The notes under the pieces were generated by a model, which was not told where the DNA came from, ran no database searches, and saw only the letters and a program-made list of their open reading frames with translations. This document shows positions 9,018 through 17,175 of a stretch of 64,000 bases of DNA, in pieces (position 1 is the stretch's first letter; every line of letters begins with the position of its first letter). This DNA comes from Antrihabitans stalactiti (GTDB lineage: Bacteria > Actinomycetota > Actinomycetes > Mycobacteriales > Mycobacteriaceae), in NCBI RefSeq assembly GCF_012932915.1, contig NZ_VCQU01000001.1:372001-436000 (forward strand). The letters run 5' to 3'. Both the position numbers and the translations under genes were made by a program.

Positions 9018-10213
9018 CAGGCTGCAGCTTCCGGAGAAAGTGGCGCCTGTTTCGTGCTGAACCTGCCCAGACTTGCGACGACGAACCGCAACTCTCGGTC
9101 CGCCAGCCGGTCTTCCGAACCCAAGATGCCGAGTGTTCGCGTGGCCTCGCGGAGTCGGACTACTTGTCGCGCGAGAACGACAAGATGATGCGCAGGAGTT
9201 CGCCGTAGCCCCAGTCCCTTTGCGGCATTCGGCGGCACCCAGCGCGTCGATACACTCGCGAATAACGACGCGAGTACCGGCGTGGCAATCGCTTTCAGGA
9301 TGCGCGCAGCGGGACCCGGCAGAGCATCGAACGAATAGCCCTCGCGCAGTAGAGCATCGGTCAAAGCGTGTGAGTTGCTGTCGGAGGCGATCTCGAGGCG
9401 GCCAGCGATGTCGAACATCTCCTGCGCCTCGCGGTAGTTGTGCGGGAGTAGCTCATCGGGCACACCCATGACGAATCCGATCCACCGCCATTGATGGGCG
9501 ATCGCTTCGAGTTCCGCCGAGGAGTACGAAATCCCGAGATCTGCGGCGACGACAAGCGGCAGGACGAGGAAGCCGCCGCTGATCGTCAGTGCGCTGTAGC
9601 TCTGATTGATCGGAACGCCCCAGCTTTGCTGGTCCCAGCCCTCAGCGGTCAGCAGATGTCGGCGAACGAGCGCGTGCACCATCCTGATTCGGACGCTCGC
9701 CGCCCAACCGCGCGCGCCAGGAGCCATGCCGCCGGGCGAGGTTGCGCTGACGATCCAGCGTCCGGTTTCTGCGAGCCGGTCGCTGGTTCCCGAGGTCAGG
9801 CGCCCGGTCAACGCAAGCGGCCTGCTCAGACCCGGCGACTGATAGCCGTACAGCAACGACTGGTACAGCGTGATCGCCTGCACGGAGCCGAACCGCCACC
9901 ATGCTCTAGCGCCTGAATCGACGACCTCGGGCGCATACCACGACGGCGGGTCGATCAGCGGAGCGAGCAACTGCTGCAACGATTCCGGCGCCTCGGACCA
10001 ATTCTTGTGCACATCGCTCAGCACGTGGTCGAGGAGCCGCCAACCACCTGGGATGGCCAGCAGATCTGCGGCAGCGCGGTCGGCTGCGTCGTCGCTGCGA
10101 TACATGTTGATGGCCAACCGGTCGACCACAGCCGGATTGTGCCGACGAACCTCTGCCCAGTTGGTCGCACCGGAATGCTCCGGCGGACGCGGCCAGTCTT
10201 CAACGGAGCTCAT
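9017..10213 (-). CDS. DUF2236 oxygenase, Lcp/MpaB-like
   Basis: A 398-residue member of the DUF2236 family, which includes latex-clearing protein Lcp (haem oxygenase cleaving polyisoprene) and MpaB. The core GRLTSGTSDR..., the Arg-rich VRIRMVHALVRRHL (with the likely haem-ligand His) and WGVPINQ all follow the Lcp pattern, and the length fits Lcp. Unlike secreted Lcp, no Tat or Sec signal is visible at the N-terminus, so it is probably cytoplasmic. A perfect 19-bp palindrome ends at the start codon and a TetR gene lies directly upstream, an arrangement like lcp and its TetR regulator. It is coupled to the SRPBCC-DUF5995 gene. The substrate is unproven. Confidence 0.75.
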   Translation of the reverse strand: MSSVEDWPRPPEHSGATNWAEVRRHNPAVVDRLAINMYRSDDAADRAAADLLAIPGGWRLLDHVLSDVHKNWSEAPESLQQLLAPLIDPPSWYAPEVVDSGARAWWRFGSVQAITLYQSLLYGYQSPGLSRPLALTGRLTSGTSDRLAETGRWIVSATSPGGMAPGARGWAASVRIRMVHALVRRHLLTAEGWDQQSWGVPINQSYSALTISGGFLVLPLVVAADLGISYSSAELEAIAHQWRWIGFVMGVPDELLPHNYREAQEMFDIAGRLEIASDSNSHALTDALLREGYSFDALPGPAARILKAIATPVLASLFASVSTRWVPPNAAKGLGLRRTPAHHLVVLARQVVRLREATRTLGILGSEDRLADRELRFVVASLGRFSTKQAPLSPEAAA

Positions 10214-10232
10214 AATAGACAGTCTGTCTATT
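10214..10232. promoter_or_regulatory. TetR-type operator palindrome
   Basis: AATAGACAGTCTGTCTATT is a perfect 19-bp palindrome with a central T. It abuts the start of the DUF2236 gene and lies 18 nt after the TetR stop. ATAGACAG...CTGTCTAT is a common TetR-family operator form, so the adjacent TetR is the obvious candidate ligand. Confidence 0.65.
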
Positions 10233-10249
10233 TATTGGCGACGCGTCAA

Positions 10250-10888
10250 CTACTCCGGCGGCGGGGCGTCGATCGGCATCGCAAGGCTCGCCCCGCCCGC
10301 CCCCGCGAAGCCGGACCAGATCAACGCGGTCAAGTGGTCGACCAACTCGTCGCGAGACATTGTTCGTTCCCGCGCCCACCAGAAGACAGCGGTCGATATC
10401 GCGCCCAGCACCGCTCGCGCCCACGGCCCGGCCGCCCGCGGGTTACCGCCCAATTGGTCGAACCCGACAGTCAGCACGATTTCGAGCCAGTTCGCCAAAT
10501 CGTCGACGACCGCTCCTGATCGCATGCTCGAGGCAAGTGCTGCGGACACATTCGGCTCGTCGTCCACCCACCGGCACAGGCAATCGACCGCCGCGCGGGT
10601 CTGAGCTCGGGGGTCGCCCTCAGAGCCGACGACTTTCGCGACGTCGTCGATGATGCGACGCGTCTGCCGCCGAGCAAGCGCAGCTACCAGCGCATCCTTG
10701 TCCGGAAATGCGGCATAGACCGCCGACCGCGTCAAACCCGCCTCGCGCGCGACCTCGACGAGCGACAACTTCGGACCACGCGCACGCAAGCTGCGCTCGG
10801 CAGCATCGAGTAGTTCGTCGCGGCGCTGCTCGGGCTGGACCTGCGAACCCGGCGGTCGTCCGCGTCCTCGAATCGTCGGGCCAGCCAT
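10250..10888 (-). CDS. TetR-family transcriptional regulator
   Basis: A 212-residue repressor. The HTH is at about residues 17-62 (LVEVAREAGLTRSAVYAAFPDKDALV); the rest is a helical effector domain. An in-frame start exists at 10984, directly after the MFS stop, but that extension would translate the 46-nt hairpin, so I take the ATG at 10888 (MAGPTIRGRGRPPG, a typical basic lead). It sits between the MFS gene and the DUF2236 gene on the same strand and probably controls the latter through the palindrome at 10214-10232. Confidence 0.85.
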   Translation of the reverse strand: MAGPTIRGRGRPPGSQVQPEQRRDELLDAAERSLRARGPKLSLVEVAREAGLTRSAVYAAFPDKDALVAALARRQTRRIIDDVAKVVGSEGDPRAQTRAAVDCLCRWVDDEPNVSAALASSMRSGAVVDDLANWLEIVLTVGFDQLGGNPRAAGPWARAVLGAISTAVFWWARERTMSRDELVDHLTALIWSGFAGAGGASLAMPIDAPPPE

Positions 10889-10907
10889 CAATTCATCTTG
10901 CCACTGA

Positions 10908-10953
10908 CTCGTGAGTCTTTTTGGAGTCCAGGGACTCCAAAAAGACTCACGAG
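10908..10953 (-). terminator. Long perfect hairpin after the MFS gene; copy 1 of a repeated palindrome
   Basis: Arms of 22 bp (10908-10929 and 10932-10953) pair perfectly around a 2-nt loop. Read on the minus strand the element begins CTCGTGAGTCTTTTTGGAGTC and follows the MFS stop by 31 nt, so it can terminate that transcript although no external T run follows. Nearly the same sequence, including the flanking GCGCCCTCG, recurs at 25516-25563. Confidence 0.7.
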
Positions 10954-10984
10954 GGCGCTTGCTGGTGGAATTCACTCCCGCCAT

Positions 10985-12415
10985 TTAGACGCGAGACTCT
11001 CTCGCCCGCATAGGGATGCATGCGGTCACGCCGATGGCGACCAACGCGGCGACGATCGAGATGCCGAATGCCGTGTGAAAGGCGTCGCGCGTGGGCAGTT
11101 GGTGGCCATCGAGTGACATGGTCATGTGGGCGAGCACCACGCTCATGACCGCGGCAGACGTGGACGTGCCGATCGAGCGCATCAATGCGTTGAGCCCGTT
11201 GGCGGCCGCGGTCTCGCTCAGCGGGACACCACCCATGATCAGAGCGGGCATGGCCGCGTAGGCGATGCCGATTCCGCCGGCGATGATCATCGACGCGATC
11301 ATCACTTCCCAGCGGTTGTTCATCAGCAGGAACGCCGTGACGTAGCCCGCTGCGATGACGACGCAACCGACGATCAGCGTCACCTTCGGTCCGCGCGCTG
11401 CGGTGAGCCGCGCCGACACCGGCGAGAGCAGCATCATCATCAAGCCGCCGGGCGCGAGGATGAGGCCCGCCGCGACCATCGACTGGCCGAGTCCGTAACC
11501 GGTCGCTTCCGGCGCTTGCAGTAGCTGCGGCACCACAAGGGACATGCCGTACATCGCGAAACCGACCGCGATGGACGCGATATTGGTGAGCAGCACGCGC
11601 GGCCGGGACGAGACAGCGAGATCGACCAACGGCGACCGTGTTCGCAGCTCCCACGCACCCCAGACGAGAAGCACCACGACCGCCGTGGCAAACAGGCCGA
11701 GGATCGACGGGCTGGACCAGCCCCAATCGGTGCCCTTGCTGATCGCGAGCAACAACGACGTCAAAGCAATCGACAGGCCGATGGCGCCGAGGAAATCGAA
11801 TCGGCCCGGCGTCCGGACCGGAGATTCGGGCACGAGCCCGAAGACGACGGCCGCAAGGACCGCGCCGAGACCCGCCGAGGTCCAGAAGAGGACGTGCCAG
11901 TCGGCGTTCTGCGCGATCACCGCGGCGAACGGAAGGCCGACCGCACCGCCGACACCGAGAGTTGCGCTCATCATCGCGATGGCGGATCCGACGCGCTCGG
12001 GCGGCAATTCGTCGCGCAGGATGCTGATGCCGAGCGGAATCGCGCCGACCGCAAGACCCTGCAGCGCACGTCCGACAATCATCGGCACCAGCGATGAAAA
12101 CATCGCGCAGACAAGCGAACCCAGAACGAGGGCCGCCAAGCTTGCGAGCAGGATCCGGCGCTTGCCGAACATGTCGCCCAGTCGTCCACTGATCGGGGTT
12201 GCGACGGCACCGGCGAGCAGCGTCGCCGTGATCACCCACGACGCATTCCCGGCCGAGGTATTCAGGAACGACGGCAGCGACGGGATGATCGGGATGACCA
12301 GCGTCTGCATGAGCGAGACGACGATGCCGCACCCGGCCAGAACGGCGACGAGCACCGCGGCAGGCCGAGCGGTCACCGTCAGGTCGGGTTGGTCGTGAGT
12401 GTCGACTGAAGTCAC
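10985..12415 (-). CDS. MFS drug/multidrug exporter (DHA2-like)
   Basis: A 476-residue major facilitator transporter, probably a proton-driven exporter. The protein is hydrophobic throughout, with a motif-A loop (GRLGDMFGKRR) and a motif-C-like stretch (GVGGAVGLPFA). The frame stays open upstream across the divergent marR gene; I chose GTG at 12415 because it leaves both operator palindromes outside the gene, with ATG codons at 12433 and 12442 as alternatives. Divergence from a MarR gene with palindromes between them is the classical MarR-controlled efflux layout. The substrate is unknown. Confidence 0.8.
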   Translation of the reverse strand: MTSVDTHDQPDLTVTARPAAVLVAVLAGCGIVVSLMQTLVIPIIPSLPSFLNTSAGNASWVITATLLAGAVATPISGRLGDMFGKRRILLASLAALVLGSLVCAMFSSLVPMIVGRALQGLAVGAIPLGISILRDELPPERVGSAIAMMSATLGVGGAVGLPFAAVIAQNADWHVLFWTSAGLGAVLAAVVFGLVPESPVRTPGRFDFLGAIGLSIALTSLLLAISKGTDWGWSSPSILGLFATAVVVLLVWGAWELRTRSPLVDLAVSSRPRVLLTNIASIAVGFAMYGMSLVVPQLLQAPEATGYGLGQSMVAAGLILAPGGLMMMLLSPVSARLTAARGPKVTLIVGCVVIAAGYVTAFLLMNNRWEVMIASMIIAGGIGIAYAAMPALIMGGVPLSETAAANGLNALMRSIGTSTSAAVMSVVLAHMTMSLDGHQLPTRDAFHTAFGISIVAALVAIGVTACIPMRARESRV

Positions 12416-12416
12416 G

Positions 12417-12446
12417 ATGTGTACGATACACATGATGTGCATCATG
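12417..12446. promoter_or_regulatory. Two overlapping MarR-type operator palindromes
   Basis: ATGTGTA-CGA-TACACAT (12417-12433) is followed by, and shares three bases with, CATGATG-TG-CATCATG (12431-12446). Both are perfect. They fill the 45-nt gap between the divergent MFS and marR starts, so one regulator could silence both genes. Confidence 0.65.
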
Positions 12447-12460
12447 CATAATGGTGGGCG

Positions 12461-12934
12461 ATGAAAGCGACGCAGACCACAGTCACCGACCAGCTCGCCG
12501 GGCTCGAACACGAGCTGACGCTGCTGTCCCGCCACTACCTTTCCGCGCTCGCACACCGCAGCGGGCAACAGCTGGACCGCTCGGCCTACCTCATCCTGAT
12601 TCGCCTCGGCGAGAACGATGCGCTGAGCTTGAAGGAACTGGCGGAAGCGTTCCGACTCGACGTATCGACGCTGAACCGTCAGGTCGCGGCAATGCGGCGG
12701 ACCGGATTGGTCGAGCGTGTCCCCGACCCCGACGGTGGCGTGGCTCGCAAAATCCGCGCGACCGAGCATGGCCGGCAGATGGTCCGCGACGACCGCGATC
12801 GCGGCAGGCAGAACGTTGGCACCGTCGTGCACGAATGGTCCGACGCCGACGTCTCCCTTCTGCACGACATGATCGCGAAGTTCAACCAGTCGATCGAATC
12901 CCTCGAGAACAACCCCTGGCCCCGCGAAGGCTGA
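12461..12934 (+). CDS. MarR-family transcriptional regulator
   Basis: A 157-residue winged-helix regulator. The DNA-binding helices are in residues 55-90 (LSLKELAEAFRLDVSTLNRQVAAM) and the wing has the DPDGGVARKIRATEHG pattern of MarR proteins. GGTGGG lies just before the ATG. It is divergent from the MFS exporter and is inferred to repress both by binding the palindromes at 12417-12446, released by a small aromatic or phenolic ligand as is usual for the family. Confidence 0.88.
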   Translation: MKATQTTVTDQLAGLEHELTLLSRHYLSALAHRSGQQLDRSAYLILIRLGENDALSLKELAEAFRLDVSTLNRQVAAMRRTGLVERVPDPDGGVARKIRATEHGRQMVRDDRDRGRQNVGTVVHEWSDADVSLLHDMIAKFNQSIESLENNPWPREG

Positions 12935-13066
12935 CCTTCTCGAAATTGCACCTCGGGTAAGGGTTGTGGCTCCGCTGTGCGAGGAGGACGCTGGAACAGT
13001 CCTATTGATCGGAAGTTATGCCGGGGTGGCTTCCGATAGTCGTCAAATAATCACTCGGAGAAAACC

Positions 13067-13207
13067 ATGATCGGAACAATTATCGGGCTCGGAATCGGTT
13101 TCGCAGGCACCATCGTCGGATTGGGAATCGGCGCGTTCGCGACAGGTCTCGGGTTGCTGATCAGTGACAGGTCGGTGAAACACGACATCGTCGAACTCAC
13201 TGAATGA
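13067..13207 (+). CDS. Small glycine-rich membrane peptide ending in an S74-like start motif
   Basis: A 46-codon ORF with CGGAG 6 nt upstream. Residues 2-32 form one or two glycine-zipper-like membrane helices (GLGIGFAGTIVGLGIGAF). The tail SDRSVKHDIVEL matches the opening of peptidase-S74 / tail-fibre chaperone domains (SDRxLKxDI). It stops at TGA 13205-13207, and the next ORF, in the same frame 9 nt later, contains the remainder of such a domain. It could be a genuine small protein or the 5' part of a gene interrupted by a stop. Confidence 0.55.
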   Translation: MIGTIIGLGIGFAGTIVGLGIGAFATGLGLLISDRSVKHDIVELTE

Positions 13208-13216
13208 GCTGAGTTC

Positions 13217-13609
13217 ATGTCTCGCGTCGACGGACTACCCGACCGCAAGCGAGTACGCATTCGGGCAACACTTCTGCACCCGGCAGCGTGGGCGAAATCG
13301 CGAGTTCTCAGACGCCAAGCTCCGGACGCCAGGCCCGTACCGACGGGCGCCAACGAGGTCTTGGAACGCCTTGCCGAACTACCGGTCAGCGCGTGGACAT
13401 ACGGCTTCGAACATCAGTCGGTCAGGCATCTAGGCCCGATGGCACAAGACTTCGCGGAAGCGTTCGGCCTCGGTTCGTCGACGAAGACCATTTCAGCCGT
13501 CGACGCAAACGGCGTGTGCATCGCCAGCATTCAGGCCCTGTACCGCCGGCTCGTCGAAGTGGAAAAACAACTCGAAGAACTGCGCGCCGCCCAGGAACTC
13601 CGGGGCTGA
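13217..13609 (+). CDS. S74-type intramolecular chaperone domain protein (possible 3' fragment)
   Basis: A 130-residue ORF. From about residue 48 it follows the peptidase-S74 pattern: EVLERLAELPVSAWTYG, RHLGPMAQDFAEAFGLG, ISAVDANGVCIASIQALY and a C-terminal coiled coil. S74 domains self-trimerise and are normally preceded by the SDRxLKxDI motif, which here sits at the end of the previous ORF in the same frame. The first 45 residues are basic and do not look like S74. The ATG at 13217 has no good ribosome-binding site, which supports a readthrough or pseudogene reading. Confidence 0.55.
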   Translation: MSRVDGLPDRKRVRIRATLLHPAAWAKSRVLRRQAPDARPVPTGANEVLERLAELPVSAWTYGFEHQSVRHLGPMAQDFAEAFGLGSSTKTISAVDANGVCIASIQALYRRLVEVEKQLEELRAAQELRG

Positions 13610-13643
13610 ATAGCTGGCAGGTGTTGTGGCACTTGCCATCTGC

Positions 13644-14108
13644 CTAGGCTCGAGACTCGACCCGAGCCTTCAGTCTCTCGAGGGTCTTCGCGATGTTCTC
13701 CTCGTTCACGGAGGGGCGATCCTTGACCCCGGTGAACGGCGCGGTGACCGGTTTGAACCAGTTCGGCCGTCGATCCCACGTACTTTCGGTGACCCGGCAC
13801 CCGGTGGCAGTCGGCTCGATGTCGAACTGCCATCGAGAGACCGGGATCCCGAACTCCCCCACCTCGAACGCGAACCGGGTACCTGGGTCGGCATCGGTGA
13901 CCTTGCTCAACGTGGGCCACACATGCCAGCCCCGACGGTTGATGCCCATGAAGCGCGCGCCGACCTGCCCAACCTTGGCGCGCCGATGGACGATCTTGGT
14001 CGTCTCTTCGGCGACGCTGACCAGTTGCGCCGGGTCACTCACCACCGCGTAGACCGCCGCGGCGGGCCCGGCTATCTCGATCGTTCCTGTTGCACTGGGA
14101 TCCGTCAC
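13644..14108 (-). CDS. SRPBCC-family (polyketide cyclase/START-like) protein
   Basis: A 154-residue SRPBCC protein with the usual start (GTIEIAGPAAAVYAVVSDP) and end (a C-terminal helix near residues 130-150, NIAKTLERLKARVES). These proteins bind a hydrophobic ligand in an open barrel; many actinobacterial copies have no known ligand. Start GTG at 14108 is preceded by AGGTGG. It is monocistronic, convergent with the S74-like gene and downstream of the LysR gene. Confidence 0.75.
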   Translation of the reverse strand: MTDPSATGTIEIAGPAAAVYAVVSDPAQLVSVAEETTKIVHRRAKVGQVGARFMGINRRGWHVWPTLSKVTDADPGTRFAFEVGEFGIPVSRWQFDIEPTATGCRVTESTWDRRPNWFKPVTAPFTGVKDRPSVNEENIAKTLERLKARVESRA

Positions 14109-14172
14109 CCACCTATTCCAACACTTTCCTGCGCTTTTGATGCCGCATCGTCACGAAATCTGGTCCGAGCGA

Positions 14173-15060
14173 TCAGAACGGGAACACATTTGCCTCGTCC
14201 AGTGCACCGAGCAGTGTTTCGACCAACGTCGACGGTTGGTTTCGGTTCCACGCCAAGGCCAAATCGATCGTCTCGGCCCCGCTGATATCGCGGAACACAA
14301 CGCCGGCCAAGGTCAGTGCCCGCACCGATTCAGGGACCAGCGCGATACCGAGCCCTGCTGCGACCAGTGCCAGCAGTACCGACGTGCCGGGGGCTTCGTG
14401 CTCGCGGCGCGGAGTGAAACCCGCTGCGCGGCAACTCCTTGTCACCACATCGTTGACTGCGGAATGAGTATCGGAGTACATGACGAAATCGTCGTAGGCG
14501 AGGTCGCTGACCTCGAGGGCTGGTTCCGTGCTGAGTCGGTGGTCGATCGGCAGTGCCAGAACGAGCTTCTCCGTCGCAATGTTCCGGACGACGATGTCGT
14601 CGCCGGCGACAGGTGGTCGCAGGACAGCGAGGTCCAGGTGGTTCGTACGCAATCCCTCGACCAGACCCGGCGTCAAAAGGTCGCCGTGTATTTCGAGGGC
14701 AACACCAGGAAGACGTTGTTTCGTCGCGCGGGCGATGATCGGCAGCCGGTCGAAGGATGCGGTGCCGGTGAAGCCGATCCGAATCAGCCCGGCTCGGCCG
14801 TCGGAGATGCGGCGGACTGCGCGTGCGCTCGACTCGAGGCTCTCCAGGTTGCGGACCGTTTCGCGGTAGAAGAATTCGCCAGAGGGCGTCAGGCTGACCT
14901 GGCGGGTGGTTCGCGCGAGGAGCGTGACGCCGAGTTCTGCTTCGAGCTGGCGGACCGATTGCGACAATGCCGGCTGAGCCAAGCGCAGTCTCGCCGCAGC
15001 CCGCCCGAAGTGCAGTTCTTCGGCGACGGCGACGAAATGCTCGAGGTGTCGCAGTTCCAT
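14173..15060 (-). CDS. LysR-family regulator (BenM/CatM/CatR-like)
   Basis: A 295-residue LysR regulator. The N-terminus MELRHLEHFVAVAEELHFGRAA with AQPALSQSVRQLE is the form seen in BenM/CatM/CatR proteins that respond to benzoate or cis,cis-muconate. The periplasmic-binding-like effector domain spans 90-295. It is divergent from benA with a 174-nt gap that contains a T-N11-A palindrome, so activation of benA by an aromatic or muconate signal is inferred. A second regulator of a different family closes the same cluster. Confidence 0.85.
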   Translation of the reverse strand: MELRHLEHFVAVAEELHFGRAAARLRLAQPALSQSVRQLEAELGVTLLARTTRQVSLTPSGEFFYRETVRNLESLESSARAVRRISDGRAGLIRIGFTGTASFDRLPIIARATKQRLPGVALEIHGDLLTPGLVEGLRTNHLDLAVLRPPVAGDDIVVRNIATEKLVLALPIDHRLSTEPALEVSDLAYDDFVMYSDTHSAVNDVVTRSCRAAGFTPRREHEAPGTSVLLALVAAGLGIALVPESVRALTLAGVVFRDISGAETIDLALAWNRNQPSTLVETLLGALDEANVFPF

Positions 15061-15083
15061 GACGCTTCACAGTATGCGCCAGT

Positions 15084-15104
15084 TACATCACTGACAATGA
15101 TGTA
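15084..15104. promoter_or_regulatory. LysR-type T-N11-A palindrome upstream of benA
   Basis: TACATCA and TGATGTA are perfect inverted 7-mers separated by CTGACAA, with T15088-N11-A15100 inside. The position in the lysR-benA divergent region fits a primary LysR recognition site. Confidence 0.6.
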
Positions 15105-15113
15105 GTGCCTATC

Positions 15114-15138
15114 TATTGATAAGCAGCAGCAATCAATA
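15114..15138. promoter_or_regulatory. Second inverted repeat in the benA promoter
   Basis: TATTGAT (15114-15120) and ATCAATA (15132-15138) are perfect inverted 7-mers with an 11-nt spacer, about 100 nt before the benA ATG. A further CTAGG...CCTAG pair lies at 15144-15158. These may be activator half-sites for LysR or for the LAL regulator. Confidence 0.4.
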
Positions 15139-15234
15139 AAGACCTAGGTAAGGCCTAGCGATACACCTGGTGTGATGGTCGCCACTGGCTGTAAGGCTGG
15201 TTCGAAGAGCAATACAGCCCCTGTGGAGGACCTG

Positions 15235-16626
15235 ATGACCGGAACCTTGGATCACGTACAAGCCACCCTCGACAACGCCGTCATCGAGGATGCCGACGCT
15301 GGTATCTACCGTGCGAACAGAAGCATCTTCACGGACGAAGAGGTCTTCGAACTCGAGATGAAGCACATCTTCGAGGGCAACTGGATCTACCTCGCGCACG
15401 AGAGTCAGCTTGCCAATCCCGGCGACTATTTCACCGTCTACATGGGTCGTCAGCCTGTCGTGATCACTCGCGACAAGGACGGTGACCTGCACTGCCTGAT
15501 CAACGCCTGTGCACACCGGGGCGCGATGATCTGCCGCCGAAAGACCGACAATCGGACCACCCTCACCTGCCCGTTCCATGGGTGGACTTTCCGCAACGAC
15601 GGCACTCTGCTCAAGGTGAAGGACCCCGACGGCGCAGGCTACCCGGAGACCTTCGATGTCGAAGGATCGCACAACCTGACCAAGGTGCCGCGCTTCGAGA
15701 GCTACCGCGGCTTCCTCTTCGGCAGCTTGAACCCGGATGTGTCGTCACTCGAGGATCATCTCGGCGACTCCACCAAGGTCATCGACATGCTGGTCGACCA
15801 GTCGCCAGACGGTTTGGAAGTTCTACGCGGCGCCTCCTCGTACACCTTCGACGGCAACTGGAAGGTCCAAGCCGAGAACGGCGCGGACGGGTACCACGTC
15901 ACCGCAACCCACTGGAACTACGCGGCGACGACGTCGCGTCGCAACGACGGGCAGTCGAAGAACACAACCAAGGCGCTCGACGCCGGCGGCTGGGGCAAGT
16001 CCGGCGGCGGCTACTGGTCCTACCCCAACGGACACCTGTGCCTCTGGACCTGGGCGGCTAATCCGCAGGACCGCCCGCTGTGGGATCAGATGGACGCGCT
16101 GAAAGAGAAGTTCGGCGACGCCAAAGGCGAGTTCATGGTCAAGGGCTCCCGCAACCTGTGCATCTATCCGAACGTGTATCTGATGGACCAATTCAGCACA
16201 CAGATAAGGCATTTCCGCCCGATCGCGCCGAACAAGACCGAAGTCACCATCTACTGCATCGCGCCGAAAGGTGAGAGCAAAGCGGCACGCTCGCACCGGA
16301 TCCGGCAGTACGAGGACTTCTTCAACGCATCAGGTATGGCGACGCCGGACGACCTCGAAGAGTTCCGCTCGTGCCAGCTCACGTTCCAGGCGACCAACGC
16401 ACCGTGGAACGACATGAGCCGCGGCGCCGAGCACTGGCTCACCGGACCCGACCCCGTTGCAGAGGCTCTCGACATGCACAAGGTGATCTCCGCTGGCGTC
16501 AAGAACGAGGACGAAGGGCTGTTCACCGTTCAGCACGGGTATTGGCGCAGAACACTTCTCGACGCCGTGGAACGGCAGCGCACCGCGGAGACGAACAACG
16601 TGAACTCGAAAGAGGTTGTCCGATGA
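15235..16626 (+). CDS. benA: Benzoate 1,2-dioxygenase, large (alpha) subunit
   Basis: A 463-residue Rieske non-haem iron oxygenase alpha subunit; with BenB and the BenC reductase it converts benzoate to the 1,2-cis-dihydrodiol carboxylate. The Rieske cluster residues are C92, H94, C112 and H115, and the mononuclear-iron region has NGADGYHVTATHW. Overall sequence and length fit BenA rather than toluate or anthranilate homologues, though those cannot be excluded. The frame opens 63 nt earlier, but GGAGGA before the ATG at 15235 decides the start. It is the first gene of the ben operon and overlaps benB by 4 nt (ATGA). Confidence 0.92.
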   Translation: MTGTLDHVQATLDNAVIEDADAGIYRANRSIFTDEEVFELEMKHIFEGNWIYLAHESQLANPGDYFTVYMGRQPVVITRDKDGDLHCLINACAHRGAMICRRKTDNRTTLTCPFHGWTFRNDGTLLKVKDPDGAGYPETFDVEGSHNLTKVPRFESYRGFLFGSLNPDVSSLEDHLGDSTKVIDMLVDQSPDGLEVLRGASSYTFDGNWKVQAENGADGYHVTATHWNYAATTSRRNDGQSKNTTKALDAGGWGKSGGGYWSYPNGHLCLWTWAANPQDRPLWDQMDALKEKFGDAKGEFMVKGSRNLCIYPNVYLMDQFSTQIRHFRPIAPNKTEVTIYCIAPKGESKAARSHRIRQYEDFFNASGMATPDDLEEFRSCQLTFQATNAPWNDMSRGAEHWLTGPDPVAEALDMHKVISAGVKNEDEGLFTVQHGYWRRTLLDAVERQRTAETNNVNSKEVVR

Positions 16627-17144
16627 CCGCGAGCACCGCCGAAAAGCGTTCGGCCGTAATAGATCAGACGACGATCGAGCAGTTCCTCTACCGCGAGGCC
16701 CGCTACCTCGACGACCGCGAGTTCGAGATGTGGCTGACCTGCTACGCCGACGACGTCGAGTACTGGATGCCGAGCTGGGGCGACGACGATCTGCTCACCG
16801 AAGACCCACAAACCGACATCTCGCTGATCTACTACGAGAACAAGGGTGGCCTGGAGGACCGGGTGTTCCGAATCCGGACCGAACGGTCCAGCGCCACATC
16901 GATTCCGGAACCTCGGACAAGCCACAACATCAACAACGTCGAGGTCATCGAGCGCCGCGGCGATATCGTCGATGTCCGTTTCAACTGGCACACAATGTAT
17001 TTCCGATACAAGACGATCGACCCGTACTACGGCACCTCGTTCTACACGATCGACTTCTCCGGGCAGACCCCGCTGATTCGCCGCAAGACCGTCGTGCTCA
17101 AGAACGACTACATCCACCATGTCGTCGACATCTATCACTTCTGA
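16623..17144 (+). CDS. benB: Benzoate 1,2-dioxygenase, small (beta) subunit
   Basis: A 173-residue beta subunit with the NTF2-like fold of ring-hydroxylating dioxygenases. EQFLYREARYLDDREFEMWL and the C-terminal RRKTVVLKNDYIHHVVDIYHF are the hallmark ends of BenB/XylY. It has a structural role in the alpha3beta3 enzyme. The start overlaps the benA stop (ATGA) and it ends 31 nt before the fused reductase gene, so all are on one message. Confidence 0.92.
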   Translation: MTASTAEKRSAVIDQTTIEQFLYREARYLDDREFEMWLTCYADDVEYWMPSWGDDDLLTEDPQTDISLIYYENKGGLEDRVFRIRTERSSATSIPEPRTSHNINNVEVIERRGDIVDVRFNWHTMYFRYKTIDPYYGTSFYTIDFSGQTPLIRRKTVVLKNDYIHHVVDIYHF

Positions 17145-17175
17145 CCGCCTCGCCGTCACCGAGAGAGGAGCTCCC

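Noticed and set aside
10889-10984. N-terminal extension of the TetR starting right after the MFS stop
   Set aside because: It would translate the palindromic hairpin and lacks a ribosome site; the family-like start is at 10888.
13067-13609. Prophage remnant, because S74 domains are common in tail fibres
   Set aside because: No integrase, capsid, tail or att-like sequence lies nearby, and flanking genes are ordinary chromosomal genes.
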